DNA of 12,124 bases, taken from contig DAOUHR010000147.1 of the NCBI GenBank assembly GCA_034428635.1, positions 1-12,124 on the forward strand, read 5' to 3'. Both the position numbers and the translations under genes were made by a program. The notes under the pieces were generated by a model that saw nothing but the letters and a program-made list of their open reading frames with translations, did no database searches and was not told the origin of the DNA. Of the stretch, positions 1 to 7,009 are shown piece after piece (position 1 is the first letter of the stretch; each line of letters starts with the position of its first letter). This DNA is from Bin22 sp034428635. GTDB taxonomy: Bacteria; Chloroflexota; Dehalococcoidia; Lucifugimonadales; UBA3495.

Positions 1-652
1 AAACGGATACCAGGGGCCGCCGGATCACCCGCGCCCGCTCCAGCCCCAGGGACGCCAGCACTCCCATCTCGGAAGGGCGAATCACCGTACCGGCTTCCAG
101 TACCAACTCCCCGGCTTGCACGTCTTCACCGGCGGGCCGCACGTTGCAACCCAGGGGCAAATCGGCCTGGATATCAATGTCTGACAGAGAGCGGCCCGAC
201 GTTCGGCGGCCGATCTCATCTGTCTCCTCGAAGGGGACCACCGTGTCCGCCCCCTCTGGCACCGGCGCGCCGGTCATGATCCTGATCGCCGTGCCGGGCT
301 CCACAGGCCGGTCGGGAACCTGTCCCGCGGCTACCAGCCCGACTACCCGCAGGTTTACCGGCGCCTGCTCCGATGCGCCTGCTATGTCATCCCGCCTTAC
401 GGCATAGCCGTCCATGCCCGAATTCGCCAGCGGCGGCAGGGACAGGGGCGACCGGACTTCAACGGCCAGGGTCTGGCCCAGGCAGTCCAGAATAGGCTTC
501 TCTTCCACATCCAGGGGCGAAAAGCACGCCATAATCTGCCTGTAGGCCTCTTCCACCGACAGCATATCCTCGCCAACGTGGCGGTGCCCGTGGTCGTGGG
601 CGGCTTCATGGTGGCGCCCGTGTCCCCCATGTTCATGATGCGGCGTCTGCAT
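1..652 (-). CDS. moeA: Molybdopterin molybdenumtransferase MoeA, 3' end cut off, with His-rich N-terminus
   Basis: MoeA inserts molybdate into adenylylated molybdopterin, the last step of molybdenum cofactor synthesis in the cytoplasm. The first 217 residues are visible, about half of a usual MoeA; the rest lies beyond base 1. Family signatures are clear: NSGMDGYAV (residues 77-85), TGAPVPEGADTVVPFE (127-142) and GCNVRPAGEDV (168-178). The ATG at 650-652 is preceded by AAGGA at 659-663. Residues 1-26 are not part of the normal fold and hold 10 His (5, 6, 8, 11, 14, 15, 19, 21, 23, 25), suggesting a metal-binding tail. A later start at Met30 (just before LSVEEAY) would give a normal-length N-terminus, but the good ribosome site favours the long form. 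The gene follows pheT by 89 nt on the same strand and may be cotranscribed with it. Family assignment is very secure; the role of the tail is inference. Confidence 0.93.
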   Translation of the reverse strand, partial: MQTPHHEHGGHGRHHEAAHDHGHRHVGEDMLSVEEAYRQIMACFSPLDVEEKPILDCLGQTLAVEVRSPLSLPPLANSGMDGYAVRRDDIAGASEQAPVNLRVVGLVAAGQVPDRPVEPGTAIRIMTGAPVPEGADTVVPFEETDEIGRRTSGRSLSDIDIQADLPLGCNVRPAGEDVQAGELVLEAGTVIRPSEMGVLASLGLERARVIRRPLVSV

Positions 653-741
653 AATTCGTCCTTATTCAGGCCTGCCAGTAATCTACGGATTGCTTCCGTG
701 AGCCAATAACCAGCGCCAACAACTGCGGCATTGGTCTGAAG

Positions 742-3156
742 CTAGTCCCTTAAGACCGCTCCCACGTCCCGCTGCAGGGTGCGTAGCAGGCCGTCCAGGG
801 TGCGGTTCACTTCCTCCGCGGTCAGCGTCCTGTCCGGCGACTGGAAATAAACGTGGAAGGCCAGCGACTTGGCCCCCGCTTCCAGGTTTTCGCCGGTGTA
901 CACGTCGAACAGTTCCACCCGGTCAACCAGCCGGTGCCGGTCCAGGATTTCCTGCACTTTCCCTGCCGGTACATCCTCCGGCACCACCAGCGCCACGTCC
1001 CGGTGGGCCGCTGGGAAGCGGGTCAACGACCGGAAATTGCGGCCCGAGCGAGCGGGCAGCGCCAGCAGTTTGTCCAGATACAGCTCAAACGCGATAACCG
1101 GCCGGTGCCGCAGGTCGAACCCCTCGGTTACCGTGGGGTGCAGTTCGCCCAGGATACCTACCTGAGACCCGCTGCAAACAATGCGGGCAGTCCGGCCCGG
1201 GTGCAGCGCCGGATGATCCCCCGCCCCCGCCGGCTCCCAGGCTGGCGTCAGCCCCAGCAGGGCCAGGGCCGAAGCAAGCATGCCCTTGGCGTCAAAAAAG
1301 TCCAGCGGGCCGTTGTCCACCAGCCACGAAGGCTCCGAGCGCATGCCCGATATTACTCCGGCCGCCACTTCCCGCTCCTCCGGCAGTTGATTGGCCCGGG
1401 GCAGGAACACTCGCGACTGCTCGAAAAACCGGAAGGGCCCCTCGTTGTGGCCTTCGTTATACGAAAGGGTGCCCAGCAGGCTGGCCAGCAGCGTGGGCCG
1501 CAGGTGGTCGTGTTCCGTGCTCATGGGGTTGGCCACCCGCAAGGGGCTGGCGCTGGCGACATCGTAATTGACCCGCTCCAGATCTTCCAGGCTCACCACC
1601 GGGTAACTGATGGTTTCCTGCAAACCCACGGCGACCAAGGCTTCCCTGACCCGGCCCCGCAGTTCCGTCATCGGCGCGGGCTGGCGATAGGGTATGGGCG
1701 TGGACAGCATCGTGGTTGGCACGTTGTCGTACCCGATGATGCGCACCACCTCTTCTATCAGGTCTTCCTCGATATTGATGTCGCTGCGCCAGTAGGGCAC
1801 AGTTACCAACACTGCCTCATCGCCCACCCGCTCCGTCTGGAACTCCAGCGAGTGGAAAACTTCCTCCACCTGCTCGATGCCCACGTCCATACCCAGGATC
1901 TGCTTCAATCGCCGCAGCGTCATCGTCACTTTCGGCGCAGGCTGGTCAGCATCCGCGAATATGTCATAGATCCCCTGGGCTATGGCTCCTCCGGCCACCT
2001 GCTGGATAAGCTGGGTGGCCCGTCGCAGGGCGATGGGCGCCAGTTCCGGCCTCAGACCCTTCTCAAACCGCTGGGAAGCATCGGTGTGCAGCCGGAAAGT
2101 ATCGGCGGTGCGCCGGTTGTTGTAGCTGTTGAAGGTGGCCGATTCCAGCAACACGCTGGTGGTCTCCGGTCCTATCTCGCTGTTGGCCCCGCCTATTACT
2201 CCCCCCAGGCCCACCGGGTCTTTGGAGTCGGCGATGACCAGCACCTCGGTATTCAGTTCCCGGGGCATCCCGTCCAGCGTTTCCAGCGTCTCCCCTGGGG
2301 CGGCGCGACGGACGATTATTGTCTTGTCCCGCACCTTGTCCAGGTCAAAAGCGTGCAGGGGCTGATTGAACTCCAGCATCACGTAGTTGGTAACGTCCAC
2401 CACGTTGCTGATGGGACGCAGCCCCGCCCTTGTCAACCGGTCCTGCAGCCACTGGGGAGAGGACCCAATCTTCAGCCCCTGGATCAGGCTGGCCGTGTAG
2501 CGGCGGCACAGATCGGGGTCAGCCACCGAAACACTCGCTTCTGCCTCAATTGGCGGCCCGTCCTCGCTGTAGCTGACCTCCGGCGTCCGCACCTTCTTTC
2601 CGGTCAGCGCGCCGATTTCGTGGGCCACGCCCAGGATGGAGAAACAGTCCAGCCGGTTGGGGGTAATCTCCAGGTCCAGGATGGAATCTCCCAGGTAGTC
2701 GTCCAGGGGCATCCCCAGGGGAGCATCACCGGGCAGTACCACGATCCCTTCGTGGGCCTCGCCCAGGCCCAGTTCCAGCTCCGAGCAGATCATCCCCTCG
2801 GAAACCACGCCCCGTATGCGGGCGGCTTTCAGGGCTTCGTGGCGGCCGGAATGTGTGTTGTACAGGTTGGCTCCCACCCGGGCGAAGCAGATGCGCTGAC
2901 CGGCGGCCACGTTGGGCGCACCGCAGACCACTTCCATCTCGGTCCCGTCGCCCGGGTTAACGCGGCAAAGCTGCAGGCTGTCGGCGTTGGGATGGGGATT
3001 CACCTCCAGCACCTCGCCGACGCAGCAGTTCTCCCAGCCTCCCAGTTCCGTAACTTCGCCCACTTCCACCCCGGCCATCGTTAGCCGGTGGGCCAACTCA
3101 TGGGGAGGCAAGTCTACATCTACGTATTCCCGCAACCAGCTTAAAGGTATTTGCAT
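742..3156 (-). CDS. pheT: Phenylalanyl-tRNA synthetase beta subunit
   Basis: Beta chain of the alpha2-beta2 enzyme that charges tRNA-Phe in the cytoplasm. At 804 residues it has the usual full bacterial length. Order of parts: canonical start (MQIPLSWLREYV), OB-fold tRNA-binding domain at about 39-150 (NPHPNADSLQLCRV, VCGAPNV), the conserved EITPNRLDCFSILGVAHE at 163-180, a B3/B4 editing domain containing RPISNVVDVTNYVMLEFNQP, a B5 domain, the inactive synthetase-like core, and a C-terminal anticodon-binding FDX-ACB domain from about 708. It lies 73 nt after the coiled-coil gene and ends 89 nt before moeA. The ribosome site is weak: the nearest purine-rich stretch, GGAGA, is about 15 nt from the ATG, so translation may rely partly on upstream coupling. 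No frameshift is seen. Confidence 0.98.
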   Translation of the reverse strand: MQIPLSWLREYVDVDLPPHELAHRLTMAGVEVGEVTELGGWENCCVGEVLEVNPHPNADSLQLCRVNPGDGTEMEVVCGAPNVAAGQRICFARVGANLYNTHSGRHEALKAARIRGVVSEGMICSELELGLGEAHEGIVVLPGDAPLGMPLDDYLGDSILDLEITPNRLDCFSILGVAHEIGALTGKKVRTPEVSYSEDGPPIEAEASVSVADPDLCRRYTASLIQGLKIGSSPQWLQDRLTRAGLRPISNVVDVTNYVMLEFNQPLHAFDLDKVRDKTIIVRRAAPGETLETLDGMPRELNTEVLVIADSKDPVGLGGVIGGANSEIGPETTSVLLESATFNSYNNRRTADTFRLHTDASQRFEKGLRPELAPIALRRATQLIQQVAGGAIAQGIYDIFADADQPAPKVTMTLRRLKQILGMDVGIEQVEEVFHSLEFQTERVGDEAVLVTVPYWRSDINIEEDLIEEVVRIIGYDNVPTTMLSTPIPYRQPAPMTELRGRVREALVAVGLQETISYPVVSLEDLERVNYDVASASPLRVANPMSTEHDHLRPTLLASLLGTLSYNEGHNEGPFRFFEQSRVFLPRANQLPEEREVAAGVISGMRSEPSWLVDNGPLDFFDAKGMLASALALLGLTPAWEPAGAGDHPALHPGRTARIVCSGSQVGILGELHPTVTEGFDLRHRPVIAFELYLDKLLALPARSGRNFRSLTRFPAAHRDVALVVPEDVPAGKVQEILDRHRLVDRVELFDVYTGENLEAGAKSLAFHVYFQSPDRTLTAEEVNRTLDGLLRTLQRDVGAVLRD

Positions 3157-3229
3157 AGCTGTTAGGTTAATTCTCCGGTCCGATGACAGGGATGACGAAA
3201 AAGCGTCAGGTAGTCTCCATTCGTTGGAG

Positions 3230-3613
3230 TCAGGTCAGAATATTATTAATGACCACAAGAACAAGTCCGGCAACAAAGGAGCCCAGGGTCGACAGGTAGA
3301 ACAGGGTCATTCTCTGTTCCAGCGATGCCATTCTCCCGGCTAGCAAGTCTATTGACTCTTTCAACGCTGTCAACTGGACTTCGACGGCGATTAGCCGTTC
3401 TCCCTGCCGAGCTACGGTTCCCTGCAGCTCGTCAACTTTGTCTTGCACCCCGCTAACTTGACCTGTCAGGCTTTCCAACTGCTTGCCTTGACCCTCCGCA
3501 GTTACCTCCAAGGAAGCCAATCCGCCGCCGAGTGAGTTAACGTTCTCCTGTAAACTGGCTACCTGGTCACTTAACAGGTTAAAACGCTCGGAGTCTGAAT
3601 TCGGCGTGGTCAT
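3230..3613 (-). CDS. Small coiled-coil protein with C-terminal membrane anchor, between pheS and pheT
   Basis: Unrecognised protein of 127 residues. A hydrophobic a/d pattern runs without a break from F11 to M102 (13 heptads, alternating 3 and 4 spacing); only A39, Q42 and Q70 are small or polar core positions. Position a is rich in Val/Ile/Leu and d in Leu, as in parallel dimers. It ends in one hydrophobic stretch at about 103-125 (LFYLSTLGSFVAGLVLVVI) with almost no tail, giving a rod held to the membrane by its C-terminus. There is no signal peptide, so the rod probably sits in the cytoplasm. The ATG has GGAGG at 3618-3622, 4 nt away. Spacing is 37 nt after pheS and 73 nt before pheT, so it should be cotranscribed with both. 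The layout resembles XhlA-like or other short coiled-coil/TM proteins, but I cannot assign a family or function. Confidence 0.85.
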   Translation of the reverse strand: MTTPNSDSERFNLLSDQVASLQENVNSLGGGLASLEVTAEGQGKQLESLTGQVSGVQDKVDELQGTVARQGERLIAVEVQLTALKESIDLLAGRMASLEQRMTLFYLSTLGSFVAGLVLVVINNILT

Positions 3614-3650
3614 AGACCCTCCCTAGCATTGGAGTCGGCGGCGTCAACCG

Positions 3651-4709
3651 CTAAAACTGCCTAAGGAACCGCAGGTCATTGGAGTAGAAGTGCCGGATGT
3701 CGTCAATGCCGTACTTCAGCATGGCGATGCGTTCCGGCCCCAGGCCGAAGGCAAAGCCCGTATATTTCTCCGTATCGTAGCCCACCGCCTCCAGGACATA
3801 GGGGTGGACCATGCCCGCGCCCAGAATTTCGATCCACCCACTGCCTCGGCAGATTCGGCACGCGTTGTCCGTCCCCTCGCAGGAGAAGCAGTCGATGGAC
3901 ATGTCCACGCCCGGTTCGACAAAGGGAAAGTAGTCGCACCGGAAGCGCACCTGCCGACGCGCGCCGAAGATCTGACGCGCAAACTCGAAAAGGGTGCCCT
4001 TCAGGTCGGCAAAGGTAATTCCCTCGTCCACCGCCAGCCCCTCAACCTGGTGAAAATGCCATTCGTGGGTGGCGTCCGTGGCCTCGTAGCGATAAACCTT
4101 GCCTGGCACCACCAGTCGTACCGGCGGTTCCATGCTCTCCATTACCCGTGCCTGCATGGGCGACGTATGGGTCCGCAGCAGCATGGGCCGCTGGCCTTCT
4201 TCGTTCACATAGTCCACCCACAGGGTGTTCCACATGTCGCGGGCCGGATGCCCCTGCGGGATGTTCAGCATTTCGAAGTTATAGTGGTCCCACTCCACCT
4301 CGGGCCCTTCCACGATGCTGAACCCCATGGCCACAAATGCGTCGGTAATCTCCCGCAACACCTGCGTCGTGGGGTGAAGCCGGCCCGTGGTAATGGGTCG
4401 TCCAGGCAGGGTTACGTCGATCCGTTCCAGGTCGGCGACCTGCGCCAGTCTGGCTTCACTAATTTCCTGTCCCCGACGTTCCAGCCCCTCTTCCAGCGTC
4501 GATTTGGCGCGGTTGCCCAGGGCGCCAACCTCGCGCCGCTGCTCCAGGTCCAGCTGGGACAGGCCCCGCAAAATAGCGGTAAGCCCGCCGCGCCGTCCCA
4601 GGTAGTGGACTCGCCACTGCTCCAGGGCTTCGGGGTTGTCTAGTTGCGCCAGTTCGGAGAGAGCGGTTTGCGTCAGGTCTTCAATGGACTGGGCGGTGTT
4701 TTGCGACAC
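3651..4709 (-). CDS. pheS: Phenylalanyl-tRNA synthetase alpha subunit
   Basis: Catalytic alpha chain of PheRS, 352 residues, normal length. The N-terminal coiled-coil arm (about 1-95) binds tRNA; the class II core follows with GRLHPTTQVLREI (109-121), the motif 2 region HTSPMQAR (181-188) through YRYEATDATHEWHFHQVEG, and motif 3 FGLGPERIAM (321-330). Four cysteines (C274, C277, C284, C287; CxxC-x6-CxxC) form a probable zinc knuckle, a variant known in many bacterial PheS proteins. The start codon is GTG at 4707-4709, with AAAGGT at 4718-4723 as ribosome site. First gene of the unit pheS / coiled-coil gene / pheT / possibly moeA, about 50 nt after a near-consensus promoter. I see no leader peptide or T-box in that short leader. 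Confidence 0.98.
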   Translation of the reverse strand: MSQNTAQSIEDLTQTALSELAQLDNPEALEQWRVHYLGRRGGLTAILRGLSQLDLEQRREVGALGNRAKSTLEEGLERRGQEISEARLAQVADLERIDVTLPGRPITTGRLHPTTQVLREITDAFVAMGFSIVEGPEVEWDHYNFEMLNIPQGHPARDMWNTLWVDYVNEEGQRPMLLRTHTSPMQARVMESMEPPVRLVVPGKVYRYEATDATHEWHFHQVEGLAVDEGITFADLKGTLFEFARQIFGARRQVRFRCDYFPFVEPGVDMSIDCFSCEGTDNACRICRGSGWIEILGAGMVHPYVLEAVGYDTEKYTGFAFGLGPERIAMLKYGIDDIRHFYSNDLRFLRQF

Positions 4710-4765
4710 GCTGGCTTACCTTTACCGGAAGGGTGAACGGGATAGGGGCTTTTTCCCGCCACGCC

Positions 4766-4794
4766 ATTATAGGATTCGTACCTGGCAGGGTCAA
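4766..4794 (-). promoter_or_regulatory. Sigma-70-type promoter of pheS
   Basis: On the minus strand, TTGACC (4789-4794) and TATAAT (4766-4771) are separated by exactly 17 bp. This is one mismatch from the ideal vegetative promoter and should start transcription near 4759, about 50 nt before the pheS GTG. The left target duplication of a miniature mobile element begins 9 bp beyond the -35 box. Confidence 0.8.
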
Positions 4795-4813
4795 GCTGAC
4801 ACGCCGGTGTGCA

Positions 4814-5094
4814 CAGGGCAATCGCACACCAGCTTTGGGGATAATCCTTCGCGCCCGCGAAGGCTGGAACCTCGAACTTAGAGAACCCCTGAATAAGTCT
4901 CTGCCCCATTGACGGGGGAAGGTTAGGATGGGGGTGATGGCGTTAGCTTTCTATCTGAAACCCTCGGCTGGCATAGCGATATTGGTGTGTCGAATCATCG
5001 CCAATGACTTTTTCAGAGGTTCCTTAGGGCAGTTCCGTTCCACCCTTGGATGAGAAGATGGCGCGGGTCAGCAATTCCACATGCGACTGCCCTG
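4814..5094. mobile_element. CAGGG-ended miniature element, copy 1, interrupted by a second element
   Basis: A 281-bp non-coding element with terminal inverted repeats CAGGGCAATCGCA (4814-4826) and, on the opposite strand from 5094, CAGGGCAGTCGCA (12/13). The flanks repeat GGTGTGCA (4806-4813 and 5097-5104), an 8-bp target duplication; read as 10 bp it matches at 8/10. Without the 142-bp insert and its duplicated TTAG the element is 135 bp, exactly the length of copy 2 at 7010-7144; my hand alignment gives about 83% identity over the left part and 86% over the right. CAGGG ends and 8-10 bp duplications recall the ISAs1 family, so it may be a non-autonomous relative mobilised in trans. It has no credible gene. 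The family link is inference; the repeat structure is directly visible. Confidence 0.82.
4882..5023. mobile_element. 142-bp IS5-like miniature element (MITE) nested in the CAGGG element
   Basis: Its ends are inverted repeats: GAACCCCTGAATAAGTC at 4883-4899 and, read on the other strand from 5022 to 5006, GAACCTCTGAAAAAGTC (15/17; the outermost base pair differs, A versus G). Direct TTAG repeats flank it at 4878-4881 and 5024-5027. The related unsplit copy has a single TTAG at 7074-7077 in the same context, so the pre-insertion site is visible inside this window. A YTAR-type 4-bp target and GGAACC-like ends fit IS5-group elements. No transposase is encoded, so movement would need one in trans. 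Its interior (4903-4940) resembles a sequence at 6311-6346. Confidence 0.82.
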
Positions 5095-5139
5095 AGGGTG
5101 TGCAATACCTGAAAAAGCGTATGGCTCGTACACTTCTTA

Positions 5140-5162
5140 GGGGCAGCCACAAAGGCTGCCCC
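5140..5162. repeat. Perfect 9-bp hairpin
   Basis: Arms GGGGCAGCC (5140-5148) and GGCTGCCCC (5154-5162) with a 5-nt ACAAA loop. It lies about 90 nt after the 3' end of the beta-propeller gene on the minus strand and may protect or end that transcript, but no T-run follows, so I do not call it a terminator. Its GGGGCAG...CTGCCCC outline resembles the other hairpin repeats in this window. Confidence 0.65.
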
Positions 5163-5178
5163 GAAATAATCGGCAACA

Positions 5179-5206
5179 GTAGGGGCGCACGGCCGTGCGC
5201 CCCTAC
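5179..5206. repeat. 28-bp perfect palindrome
   Basis: Arms GTAGGGGCGCACGG (5179-5192) and CCGTGCGCCCCTAC (5193-5206) are exact reverse complements with no spacer. Sequences of this GTAGGGGCGC...GCGCCCCTAC type recur in intergenic DNA of several bacterial groups, to my knowledge. It sits 43 nt after the stop of the beta-propeller gene and could form a strong RNA hairpin there; no T-run follows on either strand. Confidence 0.75.
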
Positions 5207-5249
5207 CCAAAGATCACTACCTTTCTGGTCTGGGACAATCGCCCCACCC

Positions 5250-6218
5250 CTAATTCGGCGTCCAGGCCAGCGCCCGTACCTCGGTAAACTCCTTCTTCAG
5301 CTTGGCCCAGTTCTCCCCGCCGTCCTCGCTGCGGTACAGTTCCCCGTACACGCTGTTGGCCAGGATCAGATCCGGGTCCGCCGGATGCGTGGCAAAATTC
5401 CAGACCGGCGAGTTGGGTTCCACCGGCAAGGGCCGCTCCTCCCAGGATTGGCCGCCGTCGGTGGAACGGCGGATGGTGCCCGTGTTGCCGATGGCCGCGT
5501 CGCCGTTGGCCACGAACATGGTCTGCGGGTCGTCCGGCTTGACCGCCACCCAGCGGCAGTAGGGCATTTCCAGCGACTGGGACGACATCAGGGACTCGAA
5601 GGTGGCCCCATCGTCGCGGCTGGCGAAGATTTCCCGGGGCGTGCTGACCAGCACCGTCTTTTCCTCGCCCAGGCTGAAGGCCATGCCGTGGATGTCGGGG
5701 TTGGTGATGCCCTGCTCCACGTGGGTCCAGGAATCGCCCCCGTCCCTGCTGACGTACACGCCGTCGATCTCCACTCCGGCCATGATGGTGTTGCTGTCCA
5801 CCGGGTCCACCAACAGGGCCGTAACCCGCGGGTCGCCGATGGCGCATTCCTGGGCAATGTTGGCTTCCAGCCTGTCCCAGGTGGCCCCTCCATCCCGACT
5901 GCGGAAAAGGCTGGCCGGGGCGGTGCCCACGTATATGTTGCTGGAGTTGCACGGGTCCACCGCGATGGACCAGATCTTCAGGCCCTCCATGGGCGAGTCC
6001 AGCTTGCTCCAATGCATTCCCGAGTCTTCGCTCCGGTAAATGCCGTTCTCCGCGCCGGCATAGACCACGCTGGAGTCGCTGGGATCAACTGCCAGCGCCC
6101 TGATCTGGGATTCGCCCGGGAACGGACTGCCCACTCGCCGCCAGCTTTCTCCGGAGTCGGCGCTGTGGAACAGGCCCGCGCCCGTGGTTCCCACCATAAT
6201 GCTATAGCTTCCTGCCAT
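5250..6218 (-). CDS. Seven-bladed BNR/Asp-box beta-propeller protein
   Basis: A 322-residue protein built from seven Asp-box repeats (S-x-D-x-G-x-x-W): residues 19-26, 63-70, 107-114, 157-164, 200-207 (ends in F), 252-259 and 297-304, spaced 43-52 apart. Several blades carry a VDP and a V/I-Y/M-x-G strand before the box, as in YCF48/sortilin/sialidase-type propellers. Seven boxes predict one closed seven-bladed propeller filling the whole protein. There is no signal peptide, membrane segment or sialidase arginine triad that I can see, so a cytoplasmic binding or scaffold role is likelier than glycoside hydrolysis. The start chosen is the ATG at 6216-6218 because GGAGGG (6226-6231) lies 7 nt upstream; a GTG eight codons earlier is possible. 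The substrate is unknown. Confidence 0.88.
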   Translation of the reverse strand: MAGSYSIMVGTTGAGLFHSADSGESWRRVGSPFPGESQIRALAVDPSDSSVVYAGAENGIYRSEDSGMHWSKLDSPMEGLKIWSIAVDPCNSSNIYVGTAPASLFRSRDGGATWDRLEANIAQECAIGDPRVTALLVDPVDSNTIMAGVEIDGVYVSRDGGDSWTHVEQGITNPDIHGMAFSLGEEKTVLVSTPREIFASRDDGATFESLMSSQSLEMPYCRWVAVKPDDPQTMFVANGDAAIGNTGTIRRSTDGGQSWEERPLPVEPNSPVWNFATHPADPDLILANSVYGELYRSEDGGENWAKLKKEFTEVRALAWTPN

Positions 6219-6225
6219 TGCGTTT

Positions 6226-6231
6226 CCCTCC
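6226..6231 (-). promoter_or_regulatory. Ribosome binding site that sets the propeller gene start
   Basis: GGAGGG on the minus strand, 7 nt before the ATG at 6216-6218. It falls inside the longer in-frame reading starting at GTG 6242, so it argues for the shorter protein. Confidence 0.7.
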
Positions 6232-6263
6232 ATGACCGACACAATCGCCGGTTGATAGGACTT

Positions 6264-6283
6264 GCCGGCCCAACTGGGCCGGC
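6264..6283. repeat. Short perfect inverted repeat
   Basis: Arms GCCGGCCCA (6264-6272) and TGGGCCGGC (6275-6283) with a 2-nt gap, in the 192-bp space between the VOC gene and the propeller gene. It could be an operator-like palindrome or an RNA hairpin in the propeller leader. No T-run follows it, so termination is not supported. Confidence 0.5.
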
Positions 6284-6310
6284 TACATTTGGACTCTTGG
6301 ATCTGTTCCT

Positions 6311-6346
6311 TCCCTCTCGACGGGGAAGCTCTGGATGGGGGTGAAG
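6311..6346. repeat. Intergenic repeat related to 4903-4940
   Basis: A stretch containing CGACGGGGAAG and CTGGATGGGGGTGA closely resembles TGACGGGGGAAGG...TAGGATGGGGGTGA inside the nested miniature element. The match is about 36 nt by eye. The transposon-like ends are not found around this copy, so it may be an independent intergenic motif. Confidence 0.45.
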
Positions 6347-6410
6347 AGTGGTCTCCGCAGTACTCACATCCATAGCCGCAATCTAAAAAAGCGGTCCCGG
6401 GATGGCCGCC

Positions 6411-6911
6411 CTAAGCAGTCGCCTGCGCCTGCCGCTCCAGCATCTCATCCCACGGCCCCGGCATGCGGCCCTTCTGTGTACCCCCGATCATGTAACCGTT
6501 GGGGTCATGCCCCCACTGTTCGGCCGGCATCTCGTAGGACAGCTCAATCCCATTGCCGTCCAAATCCCGGATGTAAATGCCGATGGCATGGCCATGGTCC
6601 GACACCCGCTCGATGGGGATGCTCTTTTCCTTGACCCGGTTGTACAGTTCCGCCAGGTCTTCCAGGCTATTCATGTACCAGGCCATGTGGTTCAGGCCCA
6701 CCTGCCCCCGCTGCGGTCCCATGGCGTCCTCGCCCACTTCCACCAACGCAATCTCATGGGAGTTGCCAATATCAGCGCTCATAAAGGCGGCCCGCCCCGG
6801 GGTAAAGCCGTGGGTGTGCAGTCCCAGCAGATCCTCGTACCACTCCCTGGCCCGTTCGGCATTGCGTACGTAAATGTTCACGTGCCCCAGTTGTCGCGGC
6901 GTATAACCCAT
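6411..6911 (-). CDS. VOC-family protein (extradiol dioxygenase/glyoxalase-like)
   Basis: A 166-residue vicinal oxygen chelate protein; such enzymes use a divalent metal for dioxygenase, isomerase or lyase reactions on small molecules. The paired beta-alpha-beta-beta-beta modules are recognisable, with likely metal ligands H10 (LGHVNIYV), H75 (NHMAWY) and E123 (NGIELSYE), and E53 (HEIALVEV) at the place of a fourth glyoxalase-type ligand. AGGAGG (6918-6923) stands 6 nt before the ATG, and a strong extended -10 promoter lies upstream. The C-terminal 40 residues extend past the second module. The propeller gene follows 192 nt downstream. The extradiol-type H...H...E set suggests an aromatic ring-cleavage relative, but the substrate cannot be read from sequence. 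Confidence 0.9.
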   Translation of the reverse strand: MGYTPRQLGHVNIYVRNAERAREWYEDLLGLHTHGFTPGRAAFMSADIGNSHEIALVEVGEDAMGPQRGQVGLNHMAWYMNSLEDLAELYNRVKEKSIPIERVSDHGHAIGIYIRDLDGNGIELSYEMPAEQWGHDPNGYMIGGTQKGRMPGPWDEMLERQAQATA

Positions 6912-6961
6912 AATTTGCCTCCTGTACTGTTCGATTGAGACTCGTGGGTGTTGATACGGCG

Positions 6962-6990
6962 ATTATATCAGCAGGGAATACGCCAAACAA
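6962..6990 (-). promoter_or_regulatory. Extended -10 promoter of the first VOC gene
   Basis: TTGTTT (6985-6990), 17-bp spacer, TATAAT (6962-6967), with TG one base before the -10 (TGATATAAT). The predicted start is near 6955, leaving a leader of about 44 nt. A miniature element's duplicated flank begins 9 bp beyond the -35 box. Confidence 0.75.
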
Positions 6991-7009
6991 TTGCGAAAAC
7001 CGCACGGGA

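Noticed and set aside
853..3084. A 743-codon open frame antisense to pheT, and similar long antisense frames at 3690-4643, 5046-6344 and 7303-8310
   Set aside because: They mirror certain genes on the other strand, have low-complexity Gln/Arg/His/Pro-rich translations, lack ribosome sites and match no fold. They arise from GC-rich codon use.
4710..4765. T-box or attenuation leader for pheS
   Set aside because: The predicted leader is only about 50 nt, with no specifier stem, no T-box core and no terminator; it is too short for a T-box.
4814..5105. tRNA or small RNA gene in the gap upstream of pheS
   Set aside because: No cloverleaf, T-loop GTTCRANYC or CCA-bearing acceptor is found; the space is fully explained by the two nested elements.
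5250..6218. Sialidase or other glycoside hydrolase from the Asp boxes
   Set aside because: Asp boxes are structural; the RIP motif, arginine triad and nucleophile Tyr/Glu pair of sialidases are not evident and there is no export signal.
6219..6242. Eight-codon longer start (GTG) for the propeller gene
   Set aside because: A GGAGGG ribosome site lies inside that extension at the right distance from the ATG at 6216-6218.
6264..6283. Terminator of the first VOC gene
   Set aside because: The stem is good, but it has a 2-nt gap too small for a normal RNA loop and no T-run follows on the minus strand.
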